DNA of 47,446 bases from NCBI RefSeq assembly GCF_004134825.1, contig NZ_SDPN01000032.1:1-47446 (forward strand). Direction: 5' to 3'. The position numbers were made by a program, and so were the translations under genes. Under the pieces are notes generated by a model. It was given only the letters and a program-made list of their open reading frames with translations, was not told where the DNA came from and did not search any database. Position 1 is the stretch's first letter. Each line of letters opens with the position of its first letter. Source of the DNA: Agromyces albus (GTDB taxonomy: Bacteria > Actinomycetota > Actinomycetes > Actinomycetales > Microbacteriaceae). Shown piece after piece: positions 8,443 through 17,298 of the stretch.

Positions 8443-9243
8443 TCAGGTGCTCCTTCCGCGTGACCACGGGGCGACCGCGCGGGCAACGAGGCCGACGAGC
8501 GCGAAGCCGAGCAGCGCCACGGCGCCGCAGACGAGCGCGATGCCCCACACTCGCGGAGCGTCGAGTCCCTGTTGGGCGGCGATCATCGCGGGGCCGACGC
8601 CGAGCTCGACCTTGCCGAGGAACTCCCCGAGCACGGCGCCGAGGAAGGCAGCGGGCACCGCGATCTGCAGTGCGGTCAGGATGTGGGGGAGCGCCGCGAT
8701 GATGCGCACCTTCACGAGTTGCGTGAGCCGAGTGCCACCGTAGACGGTGACGACGTCGAGGCTCGCGGGGTCGGCTGCCTTCAAGCCGAGCAGCGAGCCG
8801 ACGACCGTCGTGAAGAACACGCTCAGCGCGGCGAGGAAGACCGCGGTGCCCGAGGGCTCTCCCGGCGAGGGAGCGCCGATGATGATGAGTGCCAGCGGGC
8901 CGATCGCGACGATCGGCACGCAATACGTGATGATCGCGAGCTGCATCACGGCGCCCTCGAGCCGAGGCACGACGAGCACGAGCGCGGCGAGCAGGAGTGC
9001 CAGGCCGTTGCCCCAGAGGTAGCCTTGGGCGGCCTCGACGAGCGTGACCGAGAAGTTGCGCCAGTAGAACTCGAACCCGCTGTCGGCGAAGCCCATGATG
9101 ACCTCGGGCGGAGTGGGGATTGCACGATTGGCTCCGGCGCCCGTGTTCGAGAACACCGTGAGGGCGCTGACCCACCAGAACGCGATGAGGGCCGTGCCGC
9201 CGATGAGGCCGGTCGCCCACGGCGGAAGTCGGAACGTCTTCAC
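8443..9243 (-). CDS. ABC transporter permease (SsuC/TauC-like), second of pair
   Basis: A 266-residue membrane protein of the same family as the next gene, with about six transmembrane stretches and the cytoplasmic coupling loop VYGGTRLTQLVKVRIIAALP. Two different permeases in one operon suggest a heterodimer. It lies between the ATPase gene (stop about 9 nt before its start) and the first-listed permease. Transport of a purine or pyrimidine-like base is the likely job by context; the sequence alone only says nitrate/sulfonate/thiamine-precursor type. Confidence 0.87.
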   Translation of the reverse strand: MKTFRLPPWATGLIGGTALIAFWWVSALTVFSNTGAGANRAIPTPPEVIMGFADSGFEFYWRNFSVTLVEAAQGYLWGNGLALLLAALVLVVPRLEGAVMQLAIITYCVPIVAIGPLALIIIGAPSPGEPSGTAVFLAALSVFFTTVVGSLLGLKAADPASLDVVTVYGGTRLTQLVKVRIIAALPHILTALQIAVPAAFLGAVLGEFLGKVELGVGPAMIAAQQGLDAPRVWGIALVCGAVALLGFALVGLVARAVAPWSRGRST

Positions 9244-9252
9244 CGCGGCTCC

Positions 9253-10074
9253 TCAGTGGTCGTCGACCGCCGCCCCGCCCTGCCCGAAGAGCAGTTCGGA
9301 GGCGTGGTCGACGTAGGCGTGGAACTCGGGCGTGCGCTGCATCTCGGGCGTGCGCGGGCGGGGCAGGTCGATGTCGATGACCTCCTTCACCCGGCCGGGT
9401 CGCGGGCTCATGACCGCGACCTGGTCGGAGAGGAAGATCGCCTCGGAGATGCCGTGCGTGACGAGCAGGGTCGTGGCCGGCTTCTCGGTCCAGATGCGCA
9501 GCAGCTCGAGGTTGAGCTTCTGGCGCGTCATGTCGTCGAGCGCGCCGAACGGCTCGTCGAACAGCAGGACCGAGGGTTTGAGGATGAGGGAACGGGCGAT
9601 CGAGGTGCGCTGACGCATGCCGCCCGACAACTGCGCCGGCTTCGCCTTCTCGAACCCCTTGAGGCCGACGAGGTCGATCATCTCCCGCACGTAATCGTGG
9701 TCGACCGGCACGCCGGCGACCTCGAACGGCAAGCGGATGTTCGCGAGCACGCTCCGCCACGGCAGGAGCGCGGAGTCCTGGAACGCGATGCCGAGCTCGT
9801 TCGCCGCCCGCAACTCCTTGGGATTCTTGCCGTCGACGCGGGTCGTGCCGCTCGACGGCTCTTCGAGCCCGGCGAGGATCCGCAGGATCGTCGACTTGCC
9901 GCAGCCCGACGGCCCGAGCAGGGAGAGGAAGCTCCCCTGGTCGGTGTGGAGGTTCGCGTCCTGGAGTGCGACGACATTGCGCCGCCCCATGGTGAACACC
10001 TTGTTCAGGCCGGTGATCTGCAGGCCGGTGCCCAGGGACTGTTCCTGGACACCGGCCACTTGCTCGTACGTCAC
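9253..10074 (-). CDS. ABC transporter ATPase (SsuB/TauB-like)
   Basis: A 273-residue nucleotide-binding subunit. Walker A is GPSGCGKST, the Q-loop lies in [11 protein letters not shown], the signature is LSGGMRQR, Walker B is VLLFDEP and the switch His is in [10 protein letters not shown], so it should be an active ATPase. The QDSALLPWR stretch is typical of the sulfonate/nitrate/taurine/thiamine-precursor group. The start is GTG at 10074 with GAGG upstream. It follows the binding-protein gene by 30 nt in the same direction. Confidence 0.92.
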   Translation of the reverse strand: MTYEQVAGVQEQSLGTGLQITGLNKVFTMGRRNVVALQDANLHTDQGSFLSLLGPSGCGKSTILRILAGLEEPSSGTTRVDGKNPKELRAANELGIAFQDSALLPWRSVLANIRLPFEVAGVPVDHDYVREMIDLVGLKGFEKAKPAQLSGGMRQRTSIARSLILKPSVLLFDEPFGALDDMTRQKLNLELLRIWTEKPATTLLVTHGISEAIFLSDQVAVMSPRPGRVKEVIDIDLPRPRTPEMQRTPEFHAYVDHASELLFGQGGAAVDDH

Positions 10075-10104
10075 GTTCCCGTGTTCCTCACGTGTGGTGG
10101 TGCG

Positions 10105-11184
10105 CTACTTCAGGTACTTCACGAGCTCGGGGTGCTCCTCGTAGACCTCGGCGAGAAGGCTGAGGTCGAACAGATCGTCGGCCGTCACGTCGATTCCCGC
10201 TCCGGCGAGGCTCGCGATGGTCTCCTCCTGCAGGCTCTCGGAGATCGTGAACAGGCCGTTCGTGGCGGTCTCGTCAGAGACGACGAGCTCTTCGGAGGCC
10301 TTGATGGATCCGGCCTTCGAGTTCTCGGGGTTGAGGTCGAGATCCTTGCCGTACTCTTCAACGGCCAGGCGCGAGCCCTCCTCCGGGTCGTTCACCGCGT
10401 CGGTCCAGCCGAGGATCTCCGCGTAGAGGAACGCCTTGAGCTTCTCGCGGTCGTTCGCGATCGCGTCGTCGGTGACCGTGAAGGTCTCGGCGACGAAGGG
10501 GAGCCCGTTGTCGGCGAACGGGAGGTCGACCGTCTCGTTGCCCCCGGCGGCGACCGTGATCGACTCGTTCGTGAGGTAGGCGACGAAGCCGTCGACCTCG
10601 CCATTCGTGAGGGGAGCGGGGTCGTACTGCACGGGGACGATGGTGAGCTCGGACTCGTCGATGCCGTTCGCGGCGAGGAGCGCCTTGAAGAGGCTCGTGT
10701 TGGAGTCCTGCACGCCGATCTTCTTGCCCTTCAGGTCGTCGGGCGTCGCGATGTTGCCGCCGTCGGCCAAGGAGAGGATCGTGAACGGGTTCTTCTGGTA
10801 CGTGGTGCCGATGATCTTCACGGGGGCCTGCTCGTTGGCGACGGCGGCACCCGTGGAGACGGCGTCGCTCAGCGCGACGTCGACGCTGCCCGAGACGAGC
10901 TCGGCGATACCCGTCGACGGGCCGGGGATCAGGTTCACCGACGAGAATCCGGCGTCGGTGTAGTAGCCCTCGGAGTCTGCGAAGAACTCGCCCGCGAACT
11001 CCTCGTTCTTGATCCACGACAACTGCACCGTGAGCTCGCCGTGGTCGGCGCTCGCGTCACCGTCGCCGGTGCTGGACGATGCGCCTGAGGCGCAAGCGGC
11101 GAGGGTCATGGCCGAGGCCGCGGCGAGGGCGGCGACGGCGATGCTGCGGAGGCGTCGAGCGCCGACGGGGGAACGGAATGTCAT
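10105..11184 (-). CDS. NMT1/SsuA-type ABC substrate-binding lipoprotein
   Basis: A 359-residue secreted lipoprotein. The N-terminus has a signal peptide with twin Arg-rich start, a hydrophobic core and a lipobox LAAC at about 27-30, followed by a Ser/Asp-rich linker. The mature part has the NMT1/THI5-like fold (LTVQLSWIKNEEFAGEFFA, a typical pyrimidine-precursor/aromatic-ligand binding start; later GKKIGVQD). It is the first gene of the importer operon. Members of this family bind hydroxymethylpyrimidine, formylaminopyrimidine or purine-like compounds, so a purine or its breakdown product fits both family and neighbourhood, but the ligand is not shown by sequence. Confidence 0.87.
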   Translation of the reverse strand: MTFRSPVGARRLRSIAVAALAAASAMTLAACASGASSSTGDGDASADHGELTVQLSWIKNEEFAGEFFADSEGYYTDAGFSSVNLIPGPSTGIAELVSGSVDVALSDAVSTGAAVANEQAPVKIIGTTYQKNPFTILSLADGGNIATPDDLKGKKIGVQDSNTSLFKALLAANGIDESELTIVPVQYDPAPLTNGEVDGFVAYLTNESITVAAGGNETVDLPFADNGLPFVAETFTVTDDAIANDREKLKAFLYAEILGWTDAVNDPEEGSRLAVEEYGKDLDLNPENSKAGSIKASEELVVSDETATNGLFTISESLQEETIASLAGAGIDVTADDLFDLSLLAEVYEEHPELVKYLK

Positions 11185-11285
11185 GTGTGGATCTCCACTC
11201 TTCGATACAGGGGACAGGGCATCGTCGACCGGCTGGTGCGGAGCCGGCTCGCGCGATGCAGCGCAGGAAGTGGTGCTTCCCCGTG

Positions 11286-11314
11286 AGGATAGGAGATGTA
11301 GATTTCACGAACAT
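11286..11314 (-). promoter_or_regulatory. Candidate promoter of the purine-type importer
   Basis: On the - strand, ATGTTC and TATCCT are spaced by 17 nt, about 100 nt upstream of the binding-protein start. The -35 element overlaps a GAACAT...GTGTTTC imperfect inverted repeat that could be an operator. Confidence 0.4.
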
Positions 11315-11367
11315 ACGCGGCCGTGTTTCGCTCGCGTGAACACGCCCGCCGAGGGCAGGCGGACGGC

Positions 11368-11658
11368 TCAGCGGAGGAAGAGCCGGGCGTTCGACTGCTC
11401 GGCCTCGGCGTATTGCACGCCGGCGGTGCCGAGGGCATGGTTGAGGCCCGCGAGGCTCTGCTCGACCTGCACCTGGGTGGCGCGCCAGTCGGCGACGGCG
11501 GCCTGGAATGCGGCCGACGCCTGGCCGGTCCATGACGACTGGAGGCCCGTGAGCTGGCCGAGGAGCGAAGACACCTCGGACTGGATGCGGCCGATCGTGC
11601 CCTGCACGGTCTGGTTCGCGGCGGACACCTGGTCGCTGTCGACGTGGTAGCTGGTCAT
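11368..11658 (-). CDS. WXG100 (ESAT-6-like) protein
   Basis: A 96-residue helical-hairpin protein with the type VII secretion signature: W-T-G in SSWTGQAS at the turn between two predicted amphipathic helices, and a hydrophobic, acidic second helix. Length is exactly that of the WXG100 family. It has a good Shine-Dalgarno (GGGAG, 7 nt before ATG). No EccC ATPase, EccB/D membrane component or second WXG100 partner is present nearby, so it is either secreted by a system encoded elsewhere or a homodimer. Its role is unknown. Confidence 0.88.
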   Translation of the reverse strand: MTSYHVDSDQVSAANQTVQGTIGRIQSEVSSLLGQLTGLQSSWTGQASAAFQAAVADWRATQVQVEQSLAGLNHALGTAGVQYAEAEQSNARLFLR

Positions 11659-11777
11659 GGAGATTCTCCCGTTCGTTCGGTGTTCCGCCGACGCTACGCG
11701 GGGTGCGGGCGACGAAGACCGAGCGAGCGCACTGTGGTGAGCGGCATCCGTCGACGAACGCCTGTCGAGGAGGAGTG

Positions 11778-13568
11778 TCAGCCCTCGACGACGCGCTGCG
11801 GCGCGGATGCCGAGCTCGCGAGAGGAAGCGAGACCCGGAACGTCGCACCGCCGCCGGGTGTCTCGACCACGTCGACGACGCCGTTGTGCGCGGCCACGAT
11901 CGACGACACGATCGCGAGGCCGAGCCCCGACCCGCCCGTCTCTCGCGTGCGCGACGTGTCGGCGCGCCAGAACCGCTGGAAGATCTTCTCGCGGATCTGC
12001 AGCGGGATGCCCTCGCCGTGATCGACGACCTCGACCATGGCTCGTTCGGCGGCATCGTCGATCGAGATGCGGATCTCGAGGGGGCTGTCGTCGGAGGTGA
12101 AGCGGATCGCATTGGCCATCAGGTTCGTGATGACCTGCCGGATCTTGTTCTCTTCAGCCAGGACGATCGCATGGCGCACCGGCACGGCGGCGGACTGCGT
12201 GAGGGGTGCCGGTGCCGGCACCGTCGCCGTCGCCGACTTCTTCGAGGCAGCGGATGCCGCAGCTGCGGCCTTCCCCGAAGCGCCGCCACGGCGCTGCGGC
12301 GCCGCCGTGGCGTGCACGTCGGCGCGAGTGCGGCGTCCGCGGAGCCGCGCGAGCGTGGCGCCCGCGAACGAGATCGGTCCGGTGGGCAAGCGGCCGCTCT
12401 CGGGTTCGAGCTCGACCTCGACCTCGAGGTCGGGTGACGGTTCGCCCGCGGCATCCGTACCGCTCGTCTCCTCGGGGGCGATCACGGTGATCGTGCGAGC
12501 GGGATTTGCCGCCATCGCGTCGAGCGCGGCGTCGCGCGCGAGCGGCACGAGGTCGACTTCGCCGAGCTCGAGCGGCTTCGCCTCGTCGAGTCGTGCGAGG
12601 GCGAGCAGGTCTTCGACGAGGCCGCCCATGCGGATGGCCTCCTTCTCGATGCGGTCCATCGCCTGCGCGACCTCATCGGGGCTCTGCAGGGCGCCCATGC
12701 GGTAGAGCTCGGCGTAGCCGCGCACCGATACGAGCGGGGTGCGCAGTTCGTGGCTCGCATCGCCGACGAATCGCCGCATCTGGTCGATCGTTCGGGCGCG
12801 GTCGCGGAACGCCCGGTCGATGCGGTTGAGCATCGTGTTGAGCGAACGCGTGAGGCGGCCGACCTCGGTGTTGGGCATCGCCCCGCCGAGCCGCTGGCTG
12901 AAGTCGCCGTCGGCGATCGCCGCAGCGGTGCGCTCGACCTCGCGGAGCGGGCCGAACGTGCTCGTCACGAGCATGCGGGTGAGCAGGGCCCCGATGAGCA
13001 CGACGCCGAAGCCGAAGCCGAGGAAGATCGTGAGGTAAACGGCGAGCAGCTGCTCGGTCTCCTTCGAGGAGATCGCGATGATGACCGGTGCCAGGGAGCC
13101 GTGCTCATCGGAGACCATCAGGGCCGTGACGGCGCGGAAGGTCGGCGCGTTCTGCGCGTCGCGGAGCTGGAGCACGCTGTAGCCCGACGGGTTCAGCTGG
13201 GTGACCTTGGCTTGCGTCAGGGTGCGCGGGAACTGGGGCCACGTGCTCTCGTCGCGCTCTTCCCAGTTGTTCTGCAGGTACGCGCCCGAGGGGCTGTATA
13301 CCGCGACGAACACGTCGTCGGCCGGCTTCAGGCGAAGGCTGCCGAGATCGGGCTTGCCGCCGGCGTCGTCGAAGTACTCCCTGAGGTCGCCCGAGGCGAG
13401 CGCGGTGAGCTTGGACGACATCTGCTCTTCGACGTAGGAGCGCAACATCGCCGCCGTGCCGATGCCCGAGACGAGGAGCCCGAGGGTCAGCATGAGCACC
13501 GTCACACCAGTGATCTTGGTGCGCAGTGAGATGCGGTTCCACCGCTCGAGGATCTTCGACTGTTGCAT
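11778..13568 (-). CDS. Two-component sensor histidine kinase with internal low-complexity insert
   Basis: A 596-residue membrane kinase. Order: cytoplasmic start, TM1 (about 18-40), an extracytoplasmic sensor region (about 43-172), TM2 (about 173-198), a HAMP domain, HisKA with phospho-acceptor His273 in DASHELRTPLVSV, and a HATPase with N box ENKIRQVITNLMANA (473-487), G1 DHGEG (516-520) and G2 GGSGLGL (545-551). Between HisKA and HATPase lies about 100 residues (365-465) rich in Ala/Lys/Arg/Pro that ordinary kinases of the TrcS/MprB type lack. It follows the response-regulator gene by 31 nt; a TAGACT hexamer 9 nt before its ATG suggests an additional promoter. The signal is unknown. Confidence 0.92.
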   Translation of the reverse strand: MQQSKILERWNRISLRTKITGVTVLMLTLGLLVSGIGTAAMLRSYVEEQMSSKLTALASGDLREYFDDAGGKPDLGSLRLKPADDVFVAVYSPSGAYLQNNWEERDESTWPQFPRTLTQAKVTQLNPSGYSVLQLRDAQNAPTFRAVTALMVSDEHGSLAPVIIAISSKETEQLLAVYLTIFLGFGFGVVLIGALLTRMLVTSTFGPLREVERTAAAIADGDFSQRLGGAMPNTEVGRLTRSLNTMLNRIDRAFRDRARTIDQMRRFVGDASHELRTPLVSVRGYAELYRMGALQSPDEVAQAMDRIEKEAIRMGGLVEDLLALARLDEAKPLELGEVDLVPLARDAALDAMAANPARTITVIAPEETSGTDAAGEPSPDLEVEVELEPESGRLPTGPISFAGATLARLRGRRTRADVHATAAPQRRGGASGKAAAAASAASKKSATATVPAPAPLTQSAAVPVRHAIVLAEENKIRQVITNLMANAIRFTSDDSPLEIRISIDDAAERAMVEVVDHGEGIPLQIREKIFQRFWRADTSRTRETGGSGLGLAIVSSIVAAHNGVVDVVETPGGGATFRVSLPLASSASAPQRVVEG

Positions 13569-13599
13569 GGCGGGCCGAGTCTAGGCGGCGAAGCCTGAG

Positions 13600-14292
13600 T
13601 CAGGGCTTCGAGGATTTCAGCATGTAGCCGAATCCGCGCTTGGTCTGGATCAGCGGCTCGGTGGAGTGCTGGTCGAGCTTTCGGCGGAGGTAGGAGATGT
13701 AGCTCTCGACGATTCCGGCGTCGCCGTTGAAGTCGTACTCCCACACGTGGTCGAGGATCTGCGCCTTCGAGAGCACCCGGTTCGGGTTCAGCATGAGGTA
13801 GCGCAGCAGCTTGAACTCGGTGGGGGAGAGCTCGACGGGAATGTCGCCGACGAGCACCTCGTGGGTGTCTTGATCCATCGTGAGCTCACCGGTGCGGATG
13901 ACGGCGTCTTCCTCGGCGTGCATCGTGCGGCGCAGGATCGCCTTGATGCGCGCCACGATCTCGTCGAGGCTGAACGGCTTCGTGACGTAGTCGTCGCCGC
14001 CGACGGTGAGGCCGGTGATCTTGTCTTCCGTGTCGTCTTTCGCGGTGAGGAAGAGGATCGGCGCGGTGTAGCCCGCCGAGCGGAGCCGCTTCGTCACGCC
14101 GAACCCGTTCATGTCGGGCAGCATGACGTCGAGGATGATCAGGTCGGGCTCTTCCTCGAGCACGGCGGAGATCGTCTGTGCACCGTTGCCGACGGCGCGC
14201 ACGGCGAAACCGGCGAAGCGAAGGCTCGTGGTCAGAAGGTCGCGGATGTTGGGTTCGTCGTCGACGATGAGAATGCGGGGTCCGTCGCTCAT
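13600..14292 (-). CDS. OmpR-family response regulator (TrcR/MprA-like)
   Basis: A 230-residue regulator with receiver domain (acidic pocket Asp11-Asp12, phospho-acceptor Asp55 in IILDVMLPD, Thr in FLTAKDD, Lys in VTKPFSLDE) and a C-terminal winged helix (LSPTEFKLLRYLMLNPNR, YISYLRRKLD, IQTKRGFGYML). The ATG at 14292 gives the family's normal beginning, MSDGPRILIVDDEPN; the frame runs on upstream but only as non-homologous sequence. The kinase gene follows. Expected to be phosphorylated by that kinase and to bind tandem DNA repeats; targets are not known. Confidence 0.95.
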   Translation of the reverse strand: MSDGPRILIVDDEPNIRDLLTTSLRFAGFAVRAVGNGAQTISAVLEEEPDLIILDVMLPDMNGFGVTKRLRSAGYTAPILFLTAKDDTEDKITGLTVGGDDYVTKPFSLDEIVARIKAILRRTMHAEEDAVIRTGELTMDQDTHEVLVGDIPVELSPTEFKLLRYLMLNPNRVLSKAQILDHVWEYDFNGDAGIVESYISYLRRKLDQHSTEPLIQTKRGFGYMLKSSKP

Positions 14293-14423
14293 ATGTCGAT
14301 TCTCTGCGCATCGGCTGAAACTTTGCTGAACGTTGTTCGAGGGTCGGGTGACGGATGACGCTCCTCCCGCAAGCCTGGGGATCGCATTGGCTCGCTCACG
14401 CCACGCGTGACAGACTCGGCAGC

Positions 14424-15683
14424 ATGACGAGTCGTGAACGAGTGGTCGTCGTGGGCGGCGGACTGACCGCGGCGCGGGCCGTCGAGGCCCTCCGCGAGTC
14501 GGGTTTCGACGGCGAGGTCGTCGTGTTCGGCGAGGAGCCGCGGCTGCCCTACGAGCGTCCGCCGCTCTCGAAGGCGTACCTGCAGGGAACGGATGCCGCG
14601 AGCGTCGTCTACCCGCACGACACCGCGTGGTACCGCGAGCATCGGATCGACGTGCGCAGCGGCATCCGCGTGCGCTCGATCGATCCCGCCGCGCACACCG
14701 TCTCGATCTCCGACGCCGACGTCGTCGGCTACGACCGGCTGCTCCTCGCGACGGGCGCCTCGCCGCGCGCGTTCGCAGAGCAAGGCGCCTCGCTTCGCGA
14801 AGTCCACACGCTGCGCCGCCTCCCCGACTCCGCGCGGTTGCGCACCGCGTTCCGGGAAGGACGCAAGCGAGTGGTCGTCGTCGGCGCCGGCTGGATCGGC
14901 CTCGAGGCGGCTGCGGCGGCACGCGGCTTCGGCAACGACGTCACCGTGCTCGGCCGCGGCGACGTGCCGCTCGAGTCCGCGATCGGCCCCGAGCTCGGCG
15001 GCATGTTCGCCGACCTCCACGAGGCGAACGGCGTGCACCTCCGCATGGGTACTGGCGTCAGCGGGCTGCAGGGCGGGCGCGGATCCGGCACGCGCGAGCA
15101 GGTCACGGGCGTCGTGCTCGACTCGGGCGAGGTGGTCGAGGCCGACCTCGTGCTGTTCGGCATCGGCGCGACGCCGAACGTGGACCTCGCGGCATCCGCG
15201 GGCCTGCACGTCGACGATGGCGTGGTGACCGATGAGGGCTTCCGCACGAGCGCGGCCGACGTGTTCGCCGCGGGCGACGTGGCGAGCACCTGGAACGCGA
15301 GGCTCGGCCACCACTTGCGCGTGGAGCACTGGGCGAACGCCGAGCACAGCGGGCGGGTCGTCGGTCGCGCACTCGCGGGCGAATCGGTGCGCTACGACGA
15401 GAGCCCGTACTTCTACACCGACCAGTTCGACCTCGGCATGGAGTACTCGGGCTACGGCGAGCTCGCCGCGAGCGCACGCCTCGTCGTGCGCGGCGACCTC
15501 GCAGCCCGCGAGTGCATCGCCTTCTGGGTACTCGACGGGCGCGTCGTCGCCGGCATGAACGTGAACATCTGGGACGTGAACGAGGAGGTGCAGCGGATCA
15601 TCCGCTCCGAGTCCGTCGTCGACGAGGCGGCGCTCGCCGACCCGGCCGTGCCGCTCGGCACGCTTGCGGGCGGCGCGACGTGA
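14424..15683 (+). CDS. FAD-dependent oxidoreductase, ferredoxin-reductase type
   Basis: A 419-residue Pyr_redox_2 flavoprotein with FAD motif VVVVGGGLTAARAVEALR near the start, the substrate/FAD motif YERPPLSKAYL, the NAD(P)H Rossmann motif VVVVGAGWIGLEAAAAARG, the FAD-ribityl motif DVFAAGDVA and a C-terminal reductase domain (YFYTDQFDLGMEYSGYG). This layout matches reductases that pass electrons from NAD(P)H to a ferredoxin or rubredoxin. The ATG at 14424 was taken in preference to an in-frame ATG at 14355 because the fold begins there and a CAGACT element sits 7 nt upstream. Its stop overlaps the next gene's GTG by 4 nt. Partner ferredoxin not seen. Confidence 0.87.
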   Translation: MTSRERVVVVGGGLTAARAVEALRESGFDGEVVVFGEEPRLPYERPPLSKAYLQGTDAASVVYPHDTAWYREHRIDVRSGIRVRSIDPAAHTVSISDADVVGYDRLLLATGASPRAFAEQGASLREVHTLRRLPDSARLRTAFREGRKRVVVVGAGWIGLEAAAAARGFGNDVTVLGRGDVPLESAIGPELGGMFADLHEANGVHLRMGTGVSGLQGGRGSGTREQVTGVVLDSGEVVEADLVLFGIGATPNVDLAASAGLHVDDGVVTDEGFRTSAADVFAAGDVASTWNARLGHHLRVEHWANAEHSGRVVGRALAGESVRYDESPYFYTDQFDLGMEYSGYGELAASARLVVRGDLAARECIAFWVLDGRVVAGMNVNIWDVNEEVQRIIRSESVVDEAALADPAVPLGTLAGGAT

Positions 15684-16549
15684 CGCCAGGCGCGACGACG
15701 AGACGTATCGGGCCGCGGGAGTTCGACTTCGCCCGAGAGGTGGCCGTGATGGCCATCGTGAACCGCACGCCCGACTCGTTCTACGATCGCGGCCGCACCG
15801 ATGCCCTCGACGCGGCCGTCGCCGCCGCGCACCGCGCGATCGCCGAGGGCGCCGACTGGATCGACGTCGGCGGCGCGAAGTTCGCGCCCGGCCCCGAGAT
15901 CCCCGTGAGCGAGGAGATCGATCGCGTCGTCCCAGTGGTCGCCGAGCTCGCCGACTCCGGCGCCGTGATCTCGGTCGACACGTTCCACCCCGAGGTCGCA
16001 CGCGCGGCGATCGCCGCCGGAGCCCACGTCGTGAACGACACGACGGGCCTGCACGACCCGGCGATGGCCGATGTGGTGGCCTCGAGCGGTGCGGCGATCA
16101 TCATCACCCACAGCCTCGCGAGGCCCCGCACCCCGTACCCCTCGCCGCAGTACGACGACGTGGTCGCCGAGGTGGTGGCGTTCCTCACCGAGCGGGTCGC
16201 GCTCGCCGAGGCGCGGGGCGTGGCATCCGACCGCATCATCGTCGACCCCGGCCACGACCTCAACAAGCACACGCTGCACTCGCTCGAGCTCACCCGCCGG
16301 CTCGGCGAGGTCACCGCGCTCGGCTATCCGACGCTCGTCGCGCTCTCGAACAAGGACTTCGTGGGCGAGACGCTCGGCCGCGCCCGCGACCAGCGCATCG
16401 AGGGGTCGATCGCCGCCGCCGTCTATTGCGTCATGCAGGGCGCTCGCATCGTGCGTGTGCACAACGTGCGCGAGACCGTCGACGCGATGCACATGATCGA
16501 GGCGATCGAGGGCTGGCGTCCGCCCGTCTTCCTGGAACACAACCGGTGA
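15680..16549 (+). CDS. FolP2-type dihydropteroate synthase homologue
   Basis: A 289-residue TIM-barrel protein of the pterin-binding family. It starts at a GTG that overlaps the previous stop (GTGA). The canonical synthase motif NVTPDSFSDGG appears as NRTPDSFYDRG (28-38), and WIDVGGAK, NDTTGLHD, DPGHDLNKHT and LVALSNKDFVGETLG match the FolP2 (Rv1207) branch. Mycobacterial FolP2 has been reported to lack dihydropteroate synthase activity, so a direct folate-synthesis role should not be assumed. It is sandwiched, with 4-nt overlaps, between a flavoprotein reductase and an Rv2671-like reductase. A paralogous true folP would be expected elsewhere in the genome. Confidence 0.85.
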   Translation: MTPGATTRRIGPREFDFAREVAVMAIVNRTPDSFYDRGRTDALDAAVAAAHRAIAEGADWIDVGGAKFAPGPEIPVSEEIDRVVPVVAELADSGAVISVDTFHPEVARAAIAAGAHVVNDTTGLHDPAMADVVASSGAAIIITHSLARPRTPYPSPQYDDVVAEVVAFLTERVALAEARGVASDRIIVDPGHDLNKHTLHSLELTRRLGEVTALGYPTLVALSNKDFVGETLGRARDQRIEGSIAAAVYCVMQGARIVRVHNVRETVDAMHMIEAIEGWRPPVFLEHNR

Positions 16550-17292
16550 GGGATGACGAGGTGGCCGTCGACCGCGCATCACTGCTCGAGGCGTACGCCC
16601 TGCCCGAGGGCGCAGCGCGGCATGTGCGCATGAACTTCGTGTCGAGTCTCGACGGAGCCGTCAGCATCGGCGGCCGCAGCGGCGGGCTCGGCGACGAGAC
16701 CGACCGGCTCGCGATGCGCGTCATGCGCACGCTCGCCGACGTCGTGCTCGTGGGCGCCGGCACCGTGCGTGTCGAGGGGTACGGCGGCGTGCGGGTCGGC
16801 GAGGCGGATGCCGCGTGGCGGCTCGAGCACGTGCGCGCACCGCAACCCCGCCTGGCAGTGGTCTCGGCGGCACTCGACCTCGACCCGCAGCATCCGTTCT
16901 TCGCCAAGGCGGTCGAACGCCCGATCGTCGTGACGCACGCGGCGGCGCCGGCCGATCGCCGGGCCGCGCTGTCGGCCGTTGCCGACGTGCTCATCTGCGG
17001 CGACGGCGAGGCCGGCGCCGACGCCGAAGGTTCCGTCGACCTCGAGGCGATGCTCGCCTCGCTCGTCGACCTGGGCATCGGGCGCGTGCTCTGCGAGGGC
17101 GGACCGCGACTGTTCGGCGCGCTCATGAACGCCGACCTCGTCGACGAGCTGTGCCTCAGCCTGAGTCCCATGCTCGTGGGCGGAAGCGCGGGCCGCATCT
17201 CGCGCGGCGCGGTCGAGATGGAGCGGAGCATGCACCTCGTGCACGCCATCCCGGCGGGCGACCTGCTGTTGCTGCGGTACTCGCGCGGCTGA
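16546..17292 (+). CDS. RibD C-terminal-domain reductase (Rv2671-like)
   Basis: A 248-residue member of the RibD_C/dihydrofolate-reductase fold lacking the RibD deaminase domain. Motifs include MNFVSSLDGAVSIGG, LADVVLVGAGTVRVEGY, CEGGPRLFG and DELCLSLSPMLVGG. These fit the stand-alone pyrimidine-reductase family that includes M. tuberculosis Rv2671, which can act as a dihydrofolate reductase analogue. The GTG at 16546 overlaps the FolP2-like stop by 4 nt, the same coupling used one gene earlier; a GTG at 16561 is an alternative. An NADPH-dependent reduction of a pterin or flavin precursor is likely. Confidence 0.85.
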   Translation: MRDDEVAVDRASLLEAYALPEGAARHVRMNFVSSLDGAVSIGGRSGGLGDETDRLAMRVMRTLADVVLVGAGTVRVEGYGGVRVGEADAAWRLEHVRAPQPRLAVVSAALDLDPQHPFFAKAVERPIVVTHAAAPADRRAALSAVADVLICGDGEAGADAEGSVDLEAMLASLVDLGIGRVLCEGGPRLFGALMNADLVDELCLSLSPMLVGGSAGRISRGAVEMERSMHLVHAIPAGDLLLLRYSRG

Positions 17293-17298
17293 TCGGCG

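Noticed and set aside
11368..11658. A type VII secretion locus
   Set aside because: Only one WXG100 gene is present; no EccC-type ATPase or membrane component is in the window.
13600..14922. Response regulator as a 440-residue protein
   Set aside because: The extra 210 N-terminal residues are Arg-rich non-homologous sequence over the divergent flavoprotein gene; ATG 14292 gives the normal 230-residue regulator.
15680..16549. Canonical folate-synthesis folP
   Set aside because: The key motif is NRTPDSFYD instead of NVTPDSFSD and other segments match the FolP2 branch, reported inactive as dihydropteroate synthase.
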